A DNA stretch of 64,000 nt from Oscillospiraceae bacterium (GCA_025758045.1 CP107208.1:1054001-1118000); one strand, 5' to 3'. Counted from the stretch's first letter, positions 1-8,208 are shown. Program-made: numbers and translations. Notes: a model not told the origin generated them from the sequence alone.

Positions 1-188
1 GTCGGTGGTTCGCCCTTATATCCGGGAAGTAGTGTCGAATAGGGTATAAAATTTGATTCCAGATTATGGCGGCCACAAGTTTTCAACAAGTGACCGCCAT
101 GCTTGTGGAATTAAATCCGCAAATTTTCAAAAAAGAGGTGTTTTGTATAAGCAGCAAAGGATTTAACCAGCGCGATGCCTACCGTGTG

Positions 189-395
189 ATGCTGCGCAAG
201 TATCCCGATGTGATGAACATTGAGCAGATGTGCGATGCCCTGCGAATCAGCACCAAAACGGGGTACAAGCTGCTGCACGAAGGCAAAATCCCGGCGATGA
301 AAATCGGGCGCTCGTATCGCATCCCCAAAGCCCACCTGTTTATGTACCTTCAAATTTGCGGTCAACACTGTCGAGCAGAGAATCGACAGTGTTGA
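189..395 (+). CDS. Excisionase-family helix-turn-helix protein
   Basis: A small DNA-binding protein of about 68 residues with the MerR-like excisionase fold: the stretch NIEQMCDALRISTKTGYKLL followed by KIGRSYRIPKAHL is the classic recognition helix and wing. It probably directs excision by the recombinase encoded just downstream. The ATG at 189 gives the usual MLRKYPDV start. The frame is open back to an ATG at 66, with GTG codons at 138 and 186, and no start has a convincing Shine-Dalgarno sequence, so the start is uncertain. The last residues are encoded by the left arm and loop of a hairpin that looks like a terminator. Confidence 0.7.
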   Translation: MLRKYPDVMNIEQMCDALRISTKTGYKLLHEGKIPAMKIGRSYRIPKAHLFMYLQICGQHCRAENRQC

Positions 396-402
396 TTGTT
401 TT
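361..402 (+). terminator. Hairpin terminator overlapping the excisionase 3' end
   Basis: The arms at 362-374 and 383-395 are perfectly complementary over 13 bp with an 8-base loop, and are followed by a TTGTTTT tract. The stop codon of the excisionase gene lies in the right arm, so the terminator overlaps the coding sequence. It separates the excisionase from the integrase. Confidence 0.6.
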
Positions 403-472
403 GCGCCGATGCGTTATGCTGTTCTTGTCAACAGCAGATCAGGGGCGACCCAAACCGAAGGAGGTATTTTTT

Positions 473-1654
473 ATGGTCGCAGGGCATCTGCAAGAAAAAA
501 ATGGTATCTACTATGTGGTACTGACCTACAAAACTTATGACGGCAAACGCAAAACCAAATGGCAATCCACGGGCTTGCCCATCAAGGGCAACAAGCGGCG
601 CGCCGAGGCGATGATGCGTGAGCTGCAAGACGACTTTGAGCCACCCGTTGACCCCAAAGGTCCGCCCAGCAAAGCTATGCTGTTTGCGGATTATCTGGTG
701 CAATGGCTGGAAATCGCAAAGTCAACCGTCAAGCTGACAACCTACGCCAGCTACAAAGAACTGTCGAACAGCAGGATCATTCCTTACTTTAGAAATCTCG
801 GCGTTACGCTGGGCGACCTGAAAGCGGTTCATATCCAAGCATTTTATCAGGAACAGTTGGAGCGTGTGAAGCCCAATACGGTCATTCACTATCATGCGGT
901 TATCCACCGCGCCTTGAAATACGCAGTGAAAACAGACCTGATCGATGTGAACCCTGCCGACAAGGTAGACCGCCCAAAGAAAAACGAATTTACCGGGAAC
1001 TTTTACAGCAAGGACGAAATGAACGCGCTGTTCGACGCTGTGCGCGGCAGTAAAATTGAGGTGGCAGTTATGTTGACCGCCTTTTATGGTCTGCGCCGCA
1101 GCGAGGTTGTAGGGCTGAAATGGGCTGCTGTGGACTTTGAGCAGAACACGATTGAAATCTGCCACACGGTCACAACGGTTCGGCTGGATGGAAAAGAAGT
1201 TCTTGTAGAATCCAATGGCACAAAAACCAAATCCAGCAAGCGCACCTTGCCGCTTGTACCGGTTTTCCGGGAACGGCTGCTGACCTTGCAGGAGGAACAG
1301 AAAGAAAACCGCAAGCTGTGCGGTAGGTGCTACAACAAAAAATACGCAGACTACATCTGCGTAGACGCAATGGGCAATCTGCTCAAGCCGGATTATCTCT
1401 CCAATTCGTTCCAGATTATCTTGCAAAATTATCATCTGCGGCGCATCCGCTTTCACGATTTGCGCCACTCTTGCGCCAGTTTGCTTTTGGCAAACGGTGT
1501 CCCGATGAAGATGATTCAGGAGTGGCTGGGACACAGCGATTTCTCTACCACCGCGAATATTTATTCGCATTTGGACTACGCTTCCAAGGTTTCTTCGGCA
1601 GAAGCGATGCTGAACGGGCTTGGAATGGGTTCAAATCCGGGAAATGACACTTAA
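473..1654 (+). CDS. Tyrosine recombinase / phage-type integrase
   Basis: Site-specific recombinase of 393 residues that would integrate and excise a mobile element. The ATG at 473 is chosen because GAAGGAGG lies 7-13 bases upstream; the frame is open further back but that part overlaps the excisionase gene. The N-terminal arm-binding and SAM-like core-binding domains occupy roughly the first 190 residues. The catalytic domain shows Arg in FYGLRRSEVVGLKW, Lys in KTKSSKRTLPL, the HxxR box in FHDLRHSCASL, and the final His and Tyr in WLGHSDFSTTANIYSHLDY, so it is intact. It points at the 3' end of the tRNA-Ser gene 130 bp away, a typical arrangement for an element inserted in a tRNA gene. The body of the element would then extend left, beyond the window. 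Confidence 0.93.
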   Translation: MVAGHLQEKNGIYYVVLTYKTYDGKRKTKWQSTGLPIKGNKRRAEAMMRELQDDFEPPVDPKGPPSKAMLFADYLVQWLEIAKSTVKLTTYASYKELSNSRIIPYFRNLGVTLGDLKAVHIQAFYQEQLERVKPNTVIHYHAVIHRALKYAVKTDLIDVNPADKVDRPKKNEFTGNFYSKDEMNALFDAVRGSKIEVAVMLTAFYGLRRSEVVGLKWAAVDFEQNTIEICHTVTTVRLDGKEVLVESNGTKTKSSKRTLPLVPVFRERLLTLQEEQKENRKLCGRCYNKKYADYICVDAMGNLLKPDYLSNSFQIILQNYHLRRIRFHDLRHSCASLLLANGVPMKMIQEWLGHSDFSTTANIYSHLDYASKVSSAEAMLNGLGMGSNPGNDT

Positions 1655-1733
1655 AAAAATGTGATTTCTCTCCAAAACAGGGCGTTTTCTCTCCTGTAAT
1701 GAAATTGCCAAACTCAAAAATTCCGTTTTTTGC

Positions 1734-1778
1734 ATAAAAAAACGGTACAAAGCGCTCAAAAAAGCACGTTGTACCGTT
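1734..1778 (-). terminator. Rho-independent terminator of tRNA-Ser
   Basis: A perfect 10-bp inverted repeat (AACGGTACAA at 1741-1750 and its complement at 1769-1778) is followed on the minus strand by a run of seven T. It sits 3 bases past the encoded CCA of the tRNA-Ser gene. Because it lies on the element side of the tRNA 3' end, it may belong to the element rather than to the original tRNA locus. Confidence 0.75.
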
Positions 1779-1781
1779 GAT

Positions 1782-1873
1782 TGGCGGAGCATCAGAGATT
1801 TGAACTCTGGCGGCGCTACAAACGCCCTATCGCATTTCGAGTGCGACCCCTTCGACCTCTTGGGTAATGCTCC
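1782..1873 (-). tRNA. tRNA-Ser (anticodon CGA), CCA encoded
   Basis: Class II tRNA of 92 bases. The acceptor strands GGAGCAT and ATGCTCC pair perfectly. The D-arm has a CCC/GGG stem, and the anticodon stem TCGCA/TGCGA holds the loop CTCGAAA, giving anticodon CGA. A long variable arm is present, and the T arm contains GTTCAAATC. The discriminator is G and CCA is encoded. The recombinase gene faces its 3' end, so this tRNA is the likely attachment site of the element. Confidence 0.93.
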
Positions 1874-2014
1874 CTATAGTAATCCCCCAAAATCTTCTCC
1901 GGAAAAAGGAGAGAAAAGTAGGAGAGAACAGCAAATATTTAATTGTAGAAAACAGTGTATTTTTGACGATGGGTCGTTAGAAAATCAATGACAACTTCCA
2001 AAATGCCTGCTTGA

Positions 2015-2060
2015 TTTCGAGTCAATCTCGTTACGACCGCTTCGATACGTCTGCCTATTT
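2015..2060 (-). pseudogene. tRNA-Ser-like 5' half (copy 1)
   Basis: Read on the minus strand, this segment has the layout of the 5' half of a tRNA-Ser: a 7-base acceptor strand GCAGACG, then TA, a 3-bp D stem (TCG/CGA) with loop AAGCGGTCGTAA, and an anticodon stem TTGA/TCAA around CTCGAAA (CGA). No variable arm, T arm or 3' acceptor strand follows. It is 43/46 identical to the copy at 2206-2251. It is probably a decayed tRNA fragment left by integration or recombination; the tRNA reading is by eye. Confidence 0.5.
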
Positions 2061-2205
2061 AATTTTTACCGCACCGCCCCGCATAGCGTTTGGAAAAACG
2101 CGAGATTTCGATGCAAGATAACGATGAAAGGTTGGGTACGCGACACCCGATAAAGCTCGCCGTTATGAGATTTCCTGCGGACAAGGTGACCTGTTGGATG
2201 CAAAC

Positions 2206-2251
2206 TTTCGAATCAATCTCGTTACGACTGCTTCGATACGTCTGCTTATTT
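2206..2251 (-). pseudogene. tRNA-Ser-like 5' half (copy 2)
   Basis: Second copy of the 46-bp repeat, 191 bp from the first, differing at three positions. The acceptor strand, D arm and a CGA-bearing anticodon loop (TTCGAAA) are readable on the minus strand, but the anticodon stem is weaker and no 3' half follows. Apart from these two repeats I see no gene in 1874-2355. Confidence 0.45.
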
Positions 2252-2355
2252 GGTTTTGCTGCATGCTACATGGGCAATATGGTTTGCGCCTTATTACATC
2301 TTACACACAGCCACATAGCGCATTATAGTATACCAAACTTATCCCCTTTTGTCAA

Positions 2356-2874
2356 TCAGAACAGCCGCTGCTTCTGCGTCGGGGTGGGGTCAAAGGGGGA
2401 ATCCTCGTGGTGGCGGCGGATGAAGACCTGGCGGGTCTTTTCGGTGATGGACCGGCCGTTGTGCTTGGGCACCGTGTAGAACGTGCGGCTGATGTTATAG
2501 TATCCCCGCAGGTGCTGCACCAAAAACTGCGCCACAGCGGGCAGGCAGTCGGTGTCGTCGATGTCCTCATAATTATAGTCGCCGTACAAAAAGGTCACTT
2601 CGTCGCTGCCGGCGTGGAGAGTAATGCCTTTTTCATCCAGCACTACCTCGCTGATGACGCTTTGCAGCAACCCAGCGGTGCCGTTTTCGGCGGCCAGTTT
2701 GGCGGCGCGGGGGCGCTGCTCCAGCGGGACGCTTTGGGGGTCCAGCTTCTCGGTGCCGCGCTGGCCCACTTCCAGCAGGATGTCCCGCATCATACGGCTT
2801 TCCAGCAGGGGCTTGATGCGCTCCTTGGCGCGTGCCTGTTCTGTTTTATTTTGAATGGTAGAAATCAAACCCAT
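2356..2874 (-). CDS. Conserved hypothetical protein
   Basis: Unrecognised soluble protein of 172 residues with no signal peptide or membrane segment. It has a charged helical N-terminal part (residues 1-60, rich in Lys, Arg and Glu) and an acidic aromatic middle (FLYGDYNYEDIDDTD). The start at 2874 is chosen because GGGAGG lies about 10 bases upstream; an upstream TTG at 2892 would place that Shine-Dalgarno inside the gene. It is divergent from recQ with about 165 bp between them, and AT-rich -10-like sequences occur in the gap. No function is proposed. Confidence 0.7.
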   Translation of the reverse strand: MGLISTIQNKTEQARAKERIKPLLESRMMRDILLEVGQRGTEKLDPQSVPLEQRPRAAKLAAENGTAGLLQSVISEVVLDEKGITLHAGSDEVTFLYGDYNYEDIDDTDCLPAVAQFLVQHLRGYYNISRTFYTVPKHNGRSITEKTRQVFIRRHHEDSPFDPTPTQKQRLF

Positions 2875-3039
2875 GCCGCTGCGGCCTCCCAAACCAATTT
2901 CGATACACGGTTAGTATATCATATAATACGACTAACTGCCAGCTTTTTTTGCGCCCGGCGCCGAAATTTGCCATTTTACCGGGTAGCGTATATAATACAT
3001 GTAGAATAATACCCACAAAAACCAAAAATCGAGGCAGTT

Positions 3040-4908
3040 ATGACAGCGCAGGAAGCATTAAAAACCTATTTCGGCTACGATTCATTCCGTCCGGGGCAGG
3101 ACACCGTGGTGTCGGCCCTTTTGTCCGGGCGGGACGCGCTGGCCATCATGCCCACGGGCGCGGGCAAGTCGCTGTGCTACCAGATCCCGGCACTGCTGCT
3201 GCCGGGGCTGACGCTGGTGATCTCGCCGCTGATCTCGCTGATGCAGGACCAGGTCAAGGGGCTGAGCGCGGCGGGCATCCCGGCGGCATACATCAACTCG
3301 GCCCTGACCGAAAACCAAATCGCTAAGGCGCTGCAGCTGGCAGCCCAAGGCAGCTACAAGATCATCTACGTCGCGCCGGAGCGGCTGGAAAGCCCCACCT
3401 TCCAAAGCTTTGCCGCATCGGCCGAAATCTCCATGCTGACGGTGGACGAGGCCCACTGCATCAGCCAGTGGGGGCAGGATTTCCGCCCCAGCTACCTGCG
3501 CATCCTGGACTTCATCGACAGCCTGCCCCGGCGGCCCATCGTCAGTGCGTTTACGGCCACCGCCACCCGCGAGGTCAAGGACGACATCGCCCAAACGCTG
3601 CGTCTGCGCGACCCGGAGATCGTCATTACCGGGTTTGACCGTCCCAACCTCTACTACCGGGTCGAGACCACCCGCCGCAAGGACGCCTTTGTGGCGGACT
3701 ATGTGCGCAGCCACCCCGGCGAGAGCGGCATCATCTACTGCGCCACCCGCAAAAACGTCGATGCCGTGCAGGAAATGCTGCGAGGCGAGGACATTTCCGC
3801 CGCCCGCTACCACGCGGGCATGACCAACGAGGAACGCCGCCAGAGCCAGAACGACTTCATCTACGACGCCGCGCCGGTCATTGTGGCCACCAACGCCTTC
3901 GGTATGGGCATCGACAAATCCAACGTGCGGTACGTCATCCATTACAACATGCCCCAAAGCATGGAGAACTACTACCAGGAGGCAGGCCGTGCCGGGCGCG
4001 ACGGGCTGCCGTCCCAGTGCATTTTGCTGTTCTCGCCACAGGACATCGTCATCAACCGCTTTCTGCTGGACCACAAGGAGAATGACGACCTGGACGACGA
4101 AGCCGCCGACCTGCTGCGGGCGCGGGATAACCAGCGCCTGCAGGCCATGGCCAACTACTGCCAAACCACCGGCTGCCTGCGCAACTACATCCTGCGCTAT
4201 TTTGGCGAGGAACCCGCCGAACCCTGCGGCAGCTGCGGCAACTGCGACCGCGAGTTTGAGGAGGTGGACATGACCGCCCAGGCCAAGTGGATGATCAACT
4301 GCGTAGCCGAGACCCGCGGCCGCTATGGCAAGGGTGTGGTGCTGAACACCCTGCGCGGCGCCAACATGGCCCGCCTACGGGAGCTAGGCGCGATGGATTA
4401 CCGCAGTTACGGCCAGCTGAAGGACTGCACGCGGGACGAACTGGACTGTCTGCTGGCCCAGCTGTTGGAGGAGGGCTACCTCGTCCAGACCGACGACCAG
4501 TACGCCGTGCTGCACATGGGCAACATTACGCCGCTGAAACAGGGGGCGCAGGTGGTGGTCAAGCTGCCGCCCAAGCCGGAACCTGCCGAAGCAGCGCCCA
4601 AAAAGCACAAGGTCGGCAAGGCGGCGCAGAAGGGCAAAGCCGCCCTGGCCGGCGACAGCGCCGATCTGTTCGAGCAGCTGCGCGCCCTGCGTATGCGGCT
4701 GGCCCAGGCCGAAAAGCTGCCGCCCTACCTGGTGTTTGGCGACAAGACCCTGGTGGACATGTGCGCCAAAGCGCCTCGCCAGCTGGAGGATATGAAAGAG
4801 ATCTACGGCATGGGTGAGCGCAAGTTTGCCAAGTACGGCAAGCAATTTTTTGCTGCCATCGAGGATTACCGCCGCGAGCATCCAGAGGCGGAGTTTACGG
4901 GCGCCTGA
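3040..4908 (+). CDS. recQ: ATP-dependent DNA helicase RecQ
   Basis: 3'-5' superfamily 2 DNA helicase acting in recombinational repair and stalled-fork processing. The 622-residue protein is full length. Walker A PTGAGKS is at residues 38-44 and DEAH at 136-139, followed by the RecQ aromatic loop QWGQDFRPSY. The helicase C-terminal half contains the Q-x-x-GRAGRDG motif. A four-cysteine zinc site (CGSCGNC and preceding Cys) is near residue 400, followed by a winged helix. A C-terminal HRDC domain (about 530-605, LPPYLVFGDKTL) is present. The start has GAGG about 7 bases upstream. A Lys/Ala-rich linker (PKKHKVGKAAQKGKAAL) separates the winged helix and HRDC. It is a single-gene unit followed by a MITE. 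Confidence 0.96.
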   Translation: MTAQEALKTYFGYDSFRPGQDTVVSALLSGRDALAIMPTGAGKSLCYQIPALLLPGLTLVISPLISLMQDQVKGLSAAGIPAAYINSALTENQIAKALQLAAQGSYKIIYVAPERLESPTFQSFAASAEISMLTVDEAHCISQWGQDFRPSYLRILDFIDSLPRRPIVSAFTATATREVKDDIAQTLRLRDPEIVITGFDRPNLYYRVETTRRKDAFVADYVRSHPGESGIIYCATRKNVDAVQEMLRGEDISAARYHAGMTNEERRQSQNDFIYDAAPVIVATNAFGMGIDKSNVRYVIHYNMPQSMENYYQEAGRAGRDGLPSQCILLFSPQDIVINRFLLDHKENDDLDDEAADLLRARDNQRLQAMANYCQTTGCLRNYILRYFGEEPAEPCGSCGNCDREFEEVDMTAQAKWMINCVAETRGRYGKGVVLNTLRGANMARLRELGAMDYRSYGQLKDCTRDELDCLLAQLLEEGYLVQTDDQYAVLHMGNITPLKQGAQVVVKLPPKPEPAEAAPKKHKVGKAAQKGKAALAGDSADLFEQLRALRMRLAQAEKLPPYLVFGDKTLVDMCAKAPRQLEDMKEIYGMGERKFAKYGKQFFAAIEDYRREHPEAEFTGA

Positions 4909-4922
4909 CAAAACTTAATTAA

Positions 4923-5270
4923 GGCAACACCGCACAATTCCCGCCTGACGGCTTAAGCACCGCTCTGGCGGATCTCCGCGCCAAGAGCCGCCGCAAGCGG
5001 CGGTTGCGCTCCGAAGCGCCTCGCTGCGGCTCGGTGTGCGGCACGGCATCTGCGTTGCCAAAATGCTCGATAATGCCGGGTTGCGGTACCCGCATCGTGC
5101 TTCGGGGACAAAAGCCCCTCGCACTCTGCGACCGCTGCCCCTGCTTCGGTTCGCTGTATCCGCCACCGGCGGCGCTCACCTTTGCAGCACAAAGTATTAT
5201 CTGCGCTTTTGGCTTAGCATCTGCCGCACCTCGCTCGCCGTATCGGCACTTAGAATTATGCGGTATTGCC
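4923..5270 (+). mobile_element. MITE-like element, long form (copy A)
   Basis: A 348-bp non-coding element. The left end GGCAACACCGCACAATTC and the complement of the right end, GGCAATACCGCATAATTC, match at 15 of 18 positions. It is flanked by exact TTAA duplications at 4919-4922 and 5271-5274. Inside are GC-rich hairpins such as CCGCCG-CAAG-CGGCGG. It lacks a transposase, so it must be moved in trans. Open frames across it are not supported by start signals or homology that I can see. Confidence 0.85.
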
Positions 5271-5328
5271 TTAAAAGAAAAACTGCCTGCTGCATAGTGC
5301 GGCAGGCGGTTGGTGTTTATGCGGGATG

Positions 5329-5820
5329 TTAGAAGATGCTCCCCGCCAGCACAGCGGCGCCGGCCACGGGCAGGGCGATGATGAAGTAGAGGACCGTACC
5401 GGCGGTGCGCTTGATGAGGACGGATTTCAGCGGCTTGATGTAGGGGATGCCCTCCATGCCGGGGATGGCCCATTCTTTGCCGTGGGCGACCCACACCAGG
5501 TCCATGCAGATGCCGTCGAACCAGTTCATCACGACGAGGAACAGCACCGCCTGCCAGTAGGCCGCTGTAAAGGTGGTCACACGGTTCCACACCGCAATAA
5601 TAAGCACCAGCACCACCAGCATGATGATGCAGAACGGCACCATGAACCGCTTGCCGCGTTTCATCGTTTCGTCCTTGTCAGCCAGGCCGCGCCTGGCGGC
5701 TTCGTCGATAAAAGCCGGCGGGTAAAAATACAGGCAGTTCATGCCGTTGTCCTTCACGGCGGCCTTGACCATCAGGAAAAACAGCAGACAGTACAAAATC
5801 AGCTGGATTATAAGCAACAT
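5329..5820 (-). CDS. Small integral membrane protein
   Basis: A 163-residue membrane protein with about four hydrophobic segments: residues 1-20 (MLLIIQLILYCLLFFLMVKA), about 60-83, about 87-105 and a C-terminal one near 138-160. Between the first two is a basic soluble stretch. The ATG at 5820 is preceded by GAGGAG at good spacing. It is unrecognised at family level. The upstream region (5880-6060) carries several AACTGT/ACAGTT repeats that may be operators for it. Function unknown. Confidence 0.75.
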   Translation of the reverse strand: MLLIIQLILYCLLFFLMVKAAVKDNGMNCLYFYPPAFIDEAARRGLADKDETMKRGKRFMVPFCIIMLVVLVLIIAVWNRVTTFTAAYWQAVLFLVVMNWFDGICMDLVWVAHGKEWAIPGMEGIPYIKPLKSVLIKRTAGTVLYFIIALPVAGAAVLAGSIF

Positions 5821-5918
5821 TTTCGGGGGCTCCTCTCGCAATCGGTTTGCATTGGCTAACCCAAGTATACTACACCCCCGTCCGAAAGACAAGCGCACGG
5901 ATTTTGCGGTGGTTGTAG

Positions 5919-6046
5919 AACTGTTTCCAGGGGGTATATATACTGTAAAACTAGAGAAACACCCCGGTGTTTGTAGGTGTCCGCAACTGTTTTTACAGTT
6001 TTACAAACAGTTAAATATAACTTAGATATGTATTTTATATAACTGT
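5919..6046. promoter_or_regulatory. Cluster of AACTGT/ACAGTT repeats
   Basis: Five hexamers occur here: AACTGT at 5919, 5985 and 6041, and ACAGTT at 5995 and 6007. The pair at 5985-6000 forms a 16-bp palindrome with a TTTT centre. The block is AT-rich in a GC-rich genome and lies upstream of the membrane-protein gene ending at 5329. It looks like a multi-site operator; the regulator is unknown. Confidence 0.4.
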
Positions 6047-6104
6047 TTATCTAGTTATTGAGTTTTAATAAAGGGGGTGGCTGTTTTGCCCAAAACCGCC
6101 GCCG

Positions 6105-6139
6105 CAAAAAAGATGCGCCCTGCCAGGCGGCAGAGCGCA
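6105..6139 (-). terminator. Terminator of glyA
   Basis: The arms 6114-6124 and 6129-6139 pair over 11 bp (one G-T) with a 4-base loop. On the minus strand they are followed by TCTTTTTTG. The hairpin lies about 80 bp after the glyA stop. Confidence 0.7.
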
Positions 6140-6160
6140 AGAAAATGCGGTTTACTAACT

Positions 6161-6191
6161 GTAGGGGCGGATGCAAGTATCGCCCCCCCTG
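6161..6191. repeat. Degenerate palindromic repeat (GTAGGGGCGGATGC family)
   Basis: GTAGGGGCGGATGCAAGTAT followed by a run of C. This is an imperfect copy of the perfect hairpin repeat seen at 19424-19455 and in doubled form at 36421 and 44797. Confidence 0.6.
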
Positions 6192-6219
6192 CAAAAACGG
6201 CAATTACTTATAACCGATA

Positions 6220-7476
6220 TTACTCGTACAGTGGGAACTTCTTCACCAGCTCGGCTACGCGGGCGGTGACTTCGTCCTTCTTGCCCTCGAAATCGAAGAT
6301 GCAATCCGCGATGCAATCCGCGATGATCTTCATCTCTGCGGGGCCCATGCCGCGGGTGGTCACGGCGGGGGTGCCCACGCGCACGCCGCTGGTCACAAAC
6401 GGGCTGCGCTTCTCGCCGGGCACGGTGTTCTTGTTGGCGGTGATGTGCACCTCGTCCAGGTTATGCTCCAGCTCCTTGCCTGTGCAATCCACGTCGGTCA
6501 GGTCGATCAGCAGCAGGTGGTTGTCGGTGCCGCCGGAAACCAGCTTCACGCCGCGGGCGGTCAGCTCGTCGGCCATGGCCTTGGCGTTCTCCACGATCTT
6601 GGCGGCGTACTCCTTGAACTCAGGCTTCAGGGCCTCGCCAAAGCAGACAGCCTTTCCGGCGATGACATGCTCCAGCGGGCCGCCCTGGGTGCCGGGGAAG
6701 ATGGCGGAGTTGATGCGCTTGATGAGGTACTCGTTGTTGGTCAAAATCAAACCGCCGCGGGGGCCGCGCAGGGTCTTGTGGGTGGTGGTGGTCACCACGT
6801 CAGCGTAGGGCACGGGGTTCTGGTGCTGGCCGCCGGCCACCAGACCGGCAATGTGGGCCATATCCACCATCAGCATGGCGCCGTAGCCGTGGGCGATCTC
6901 AGCCAGCTTCTCAAAGTCGATGGCGCGGGGATAGGCCGAAGCACCGGCCACGATGAGCTTGGGGCGCACCTTGGCCACCTGTTTGGCCAGGGCGGCGTAG
7001 TCGATGCGGCCATCCTCAGTGGAGACGCCGTAGGAGACGAAGTTGTAGTTTTTGCCGCTCATGTTCACGGGGGAGCCATGGGTCAGGTGGCCGCCCTGGG
7101 ACAGGTCCATGCCCATGACGGTATCGCCCAGGTTCAGCAGCGCAAAGTAGACGGCCAGGTTGGCCTGTGCGCCGGAGTGGGGCTGCACGTTGGCGTACTT
7201 GGCACCAAACAGCTTGCAGGCGCGGTCGATGGCGATCTGCTCCACCTCATCCACAAACTGGCAGCCACCGTAGTAGCGGTGGCCGGGGTAGCCCTCGGCA
7301 TACTTGTTGGTCAGCACACTGCCCATAGCTGCCATCACGGCGGGGGAAACAATGTTCTCGCTGGCGATCAGCTCAATGTTCTGGCGCTGACGGCCCAGCT
7401 CTCGGTCCATGGCCTCGCCCAGTTCGGGGTCAGCCTGCTTTACATAGCCAATGGTATCGATCATGTCCTTATACAT
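6220..7476 (-). CDS. glyA: Serine hydroxymethyltransferase
   Basis: PLP enzyme that converts serine and tetrahydrofolate to glycine and methylene-THF, the main one-carbon source of the cell. It has the standard bacterial length of 418 residues. The PLP lysine is K234 in the TTTTHKTLRGPRGG motif. The N-terminal region has IELIASENIVSPAV and NKYAEGYPGHRYYGG, and MVDMAHIAGLVAGG carries the PLP-binding Asp and His. GGAGG precedes the ATG at normal spacing. It lies downstream of hisB on the same strand with a 74-bp gap. Confidence 0.97.
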   Translation of the reverse strand: MYKDMIDTIGYVKQADPELGEAMDRELGRQRQNIELIASENIVSPAVMAAMGSVLTNKYAEGYPGHRYYGGCQFVDEVEQIAIDRACKLFGAKYANVQPHSGAQANLAVYFALLNLGDTVMGMDLSQGGHLTHGSPVNMSGKNYNFVSYGVSTEDGRIDYAALAKQVAKVRPKLIVAGASAYPRAIDFEKLAEIAHGYGAMLMVDMAHIAGLVAGGQHQNPVPYADVVTTTTHKTLRGPRGGLILTNNEYLIKRINSAIFPGTQGGPLEHVIAGKAVCFGEALKPEFKEYAAKIVENAKAMADELTARGVKLVSGGTDNHLLLIDLTDVDCTGKELEHNLDEVHITANKNTVPGEKRSPFVTSGVRVGTPAVTTRGMGPAEMKIIADCIADCIFDFEGKKDEVTARVAELVKKFPLYE

Positions 7477-7550
7477 ACCCTTTACCTCCTGTTTTTCGGG
7501 CGGTCGCTTGCGGGCGGTGCTGCCCTTTCCCTCTCTATAATGAACAGACC

Positions 7551-8138
7551 TTACAGCGTGCCCTTGGTGGAAAGCACCCCGTCGATCCGTGCATCCTTGC
7601 GTGTGGCGGCGTCCAGCGCCTTGGCAAACGCCTTGAACATAGCCTCCAGCTTGTGGTGGTCGTTCTCACCGTACAGTACCTTTAAATGCAGGTTCATCAT
7701 GGCTGCATAGCTGATGGCATAGAAAAACTCCCGCGCCATCTGCACATCCATGCCGCCGCAGCTCTGCCCGGCAAAGCTGGCATCATACACAAAGTAAGGG
7801 CGGCCGCCCAGGTCCACAGCGCACAGTGCCAGCGTCTCATCCATGGGCAGCAGGCAGCTGCCATAGCGCACCAGCCCGGCCTTGTCGCCCAGGGCTTCCT
7901 TGATGGCGGTGCCCAGGGCAATGCCCACATCCTCAATGGTGTGGTGGCAGTCGACCTCCAGATCGCCGCGGCACTGCACGGTCAGATCAAACAGGCCGTG
8001 GCGGGTAAACCCGTCCAGCATGTGGTCAAAAAAGCCGATGCCGGTGTGCAGGTCGGCTTTGCCGGTGCCGTCCAAGTCGATGGTCAGGGTGATTTGAGTC
8101 TCCCGCGTGTTGCGGGTCACAGTTGCGGTGCGTGCCAT
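7551..8138 (-). CDS. hisB: Imidazoleglycerol-phosphate dehydratase
   Basis: Sixth step of histidine biosynthesis: dehydration of imidazole glycerol phosphate to imidazole acetol phosphate. At 195 residues it is the monofunctional form, with no fused phosphatase domain. The metal-binding histidine motifs DHMLDGFTRHG and DCHHTIEDVGIALG, and the later GGMDVQMAREFFY and YGENDHHKLEAMFKAFA, are all intact. It stands apart from other his genes in this window. A promoter with TTGACG and TATAGT spaced 17 bp lies at 8180-8208, and AGAGGT precedes the ATG. Confidence 0.96.
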   Translation of the reverse strand: MARTATVTRNTRETQITLTIDLDGTGKADLHTGIGFFDHMLDGFTRHGLFDLTVQCRGDLEVDCHHTIEDVGIALGTAIKEALGDKAGLVRYGSCLLPMDETLALCAVDLGGRPYFVYDASFAGQSCGGMDVQMAREFFYAISYAAMMNLHLKVLYGENDHHKLEAMFKAFAKALDAATRKDARIDGVLSTKGTL

Positions 8139-8179
8139 AGCGTTACCTCTTTACTCAACTAAAGTGTAAGATACTATTT

Positions 8180-8208
8180 ACTATAACACGTCAAGTCCCC
8201 TGCGTCAA
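8180..8208 (-). promoter_or_regulatory. Sigma-70-type promoter of hisB
   Basis: On the minus strand the -35 TTGACG (8203-8208) and the -10 TATAGT (8180-8185) are separated by 17 bp. The -10 ends about 40 bp before the hisB start. Confidence 0.6.

Noticed and set aside
2095..2479. Plus-strand open frame spanning the second tRNA-like repeat (129 codons)
   Set aside because: It runs through the tRNA-like fragment and into the 3' end of the gene on the other strand; no ribosome site or domain is seen.
3082..4164. Long open frame opposite recQ (360 codons, minus strand)
   Set aside because: It lies wholly inside recQ, has no ribosome site or recognisable domain, and its composition is that of an antisense shadow in GC-rich DNA. 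The same applies to the long frames opposite dnaK, aconitase, argD, argJ, the Na/Pi cotransporter and pckA.
4919..5590. Long open frames across MITE copy A and the neighbouring gene
   Set aside because: The frames run through the terminal repeats and are matched in copy B only because the DNA is the same. They have no start signals and are absent from the short copies.
6077..6808. Possible gene starting GTG at 6077
   Set aside because: A run of G precedes the GTG, but the frame goes through the glyA terminator and then antisense to glyA, with low-complexity Ser/Thr-rich sequence.
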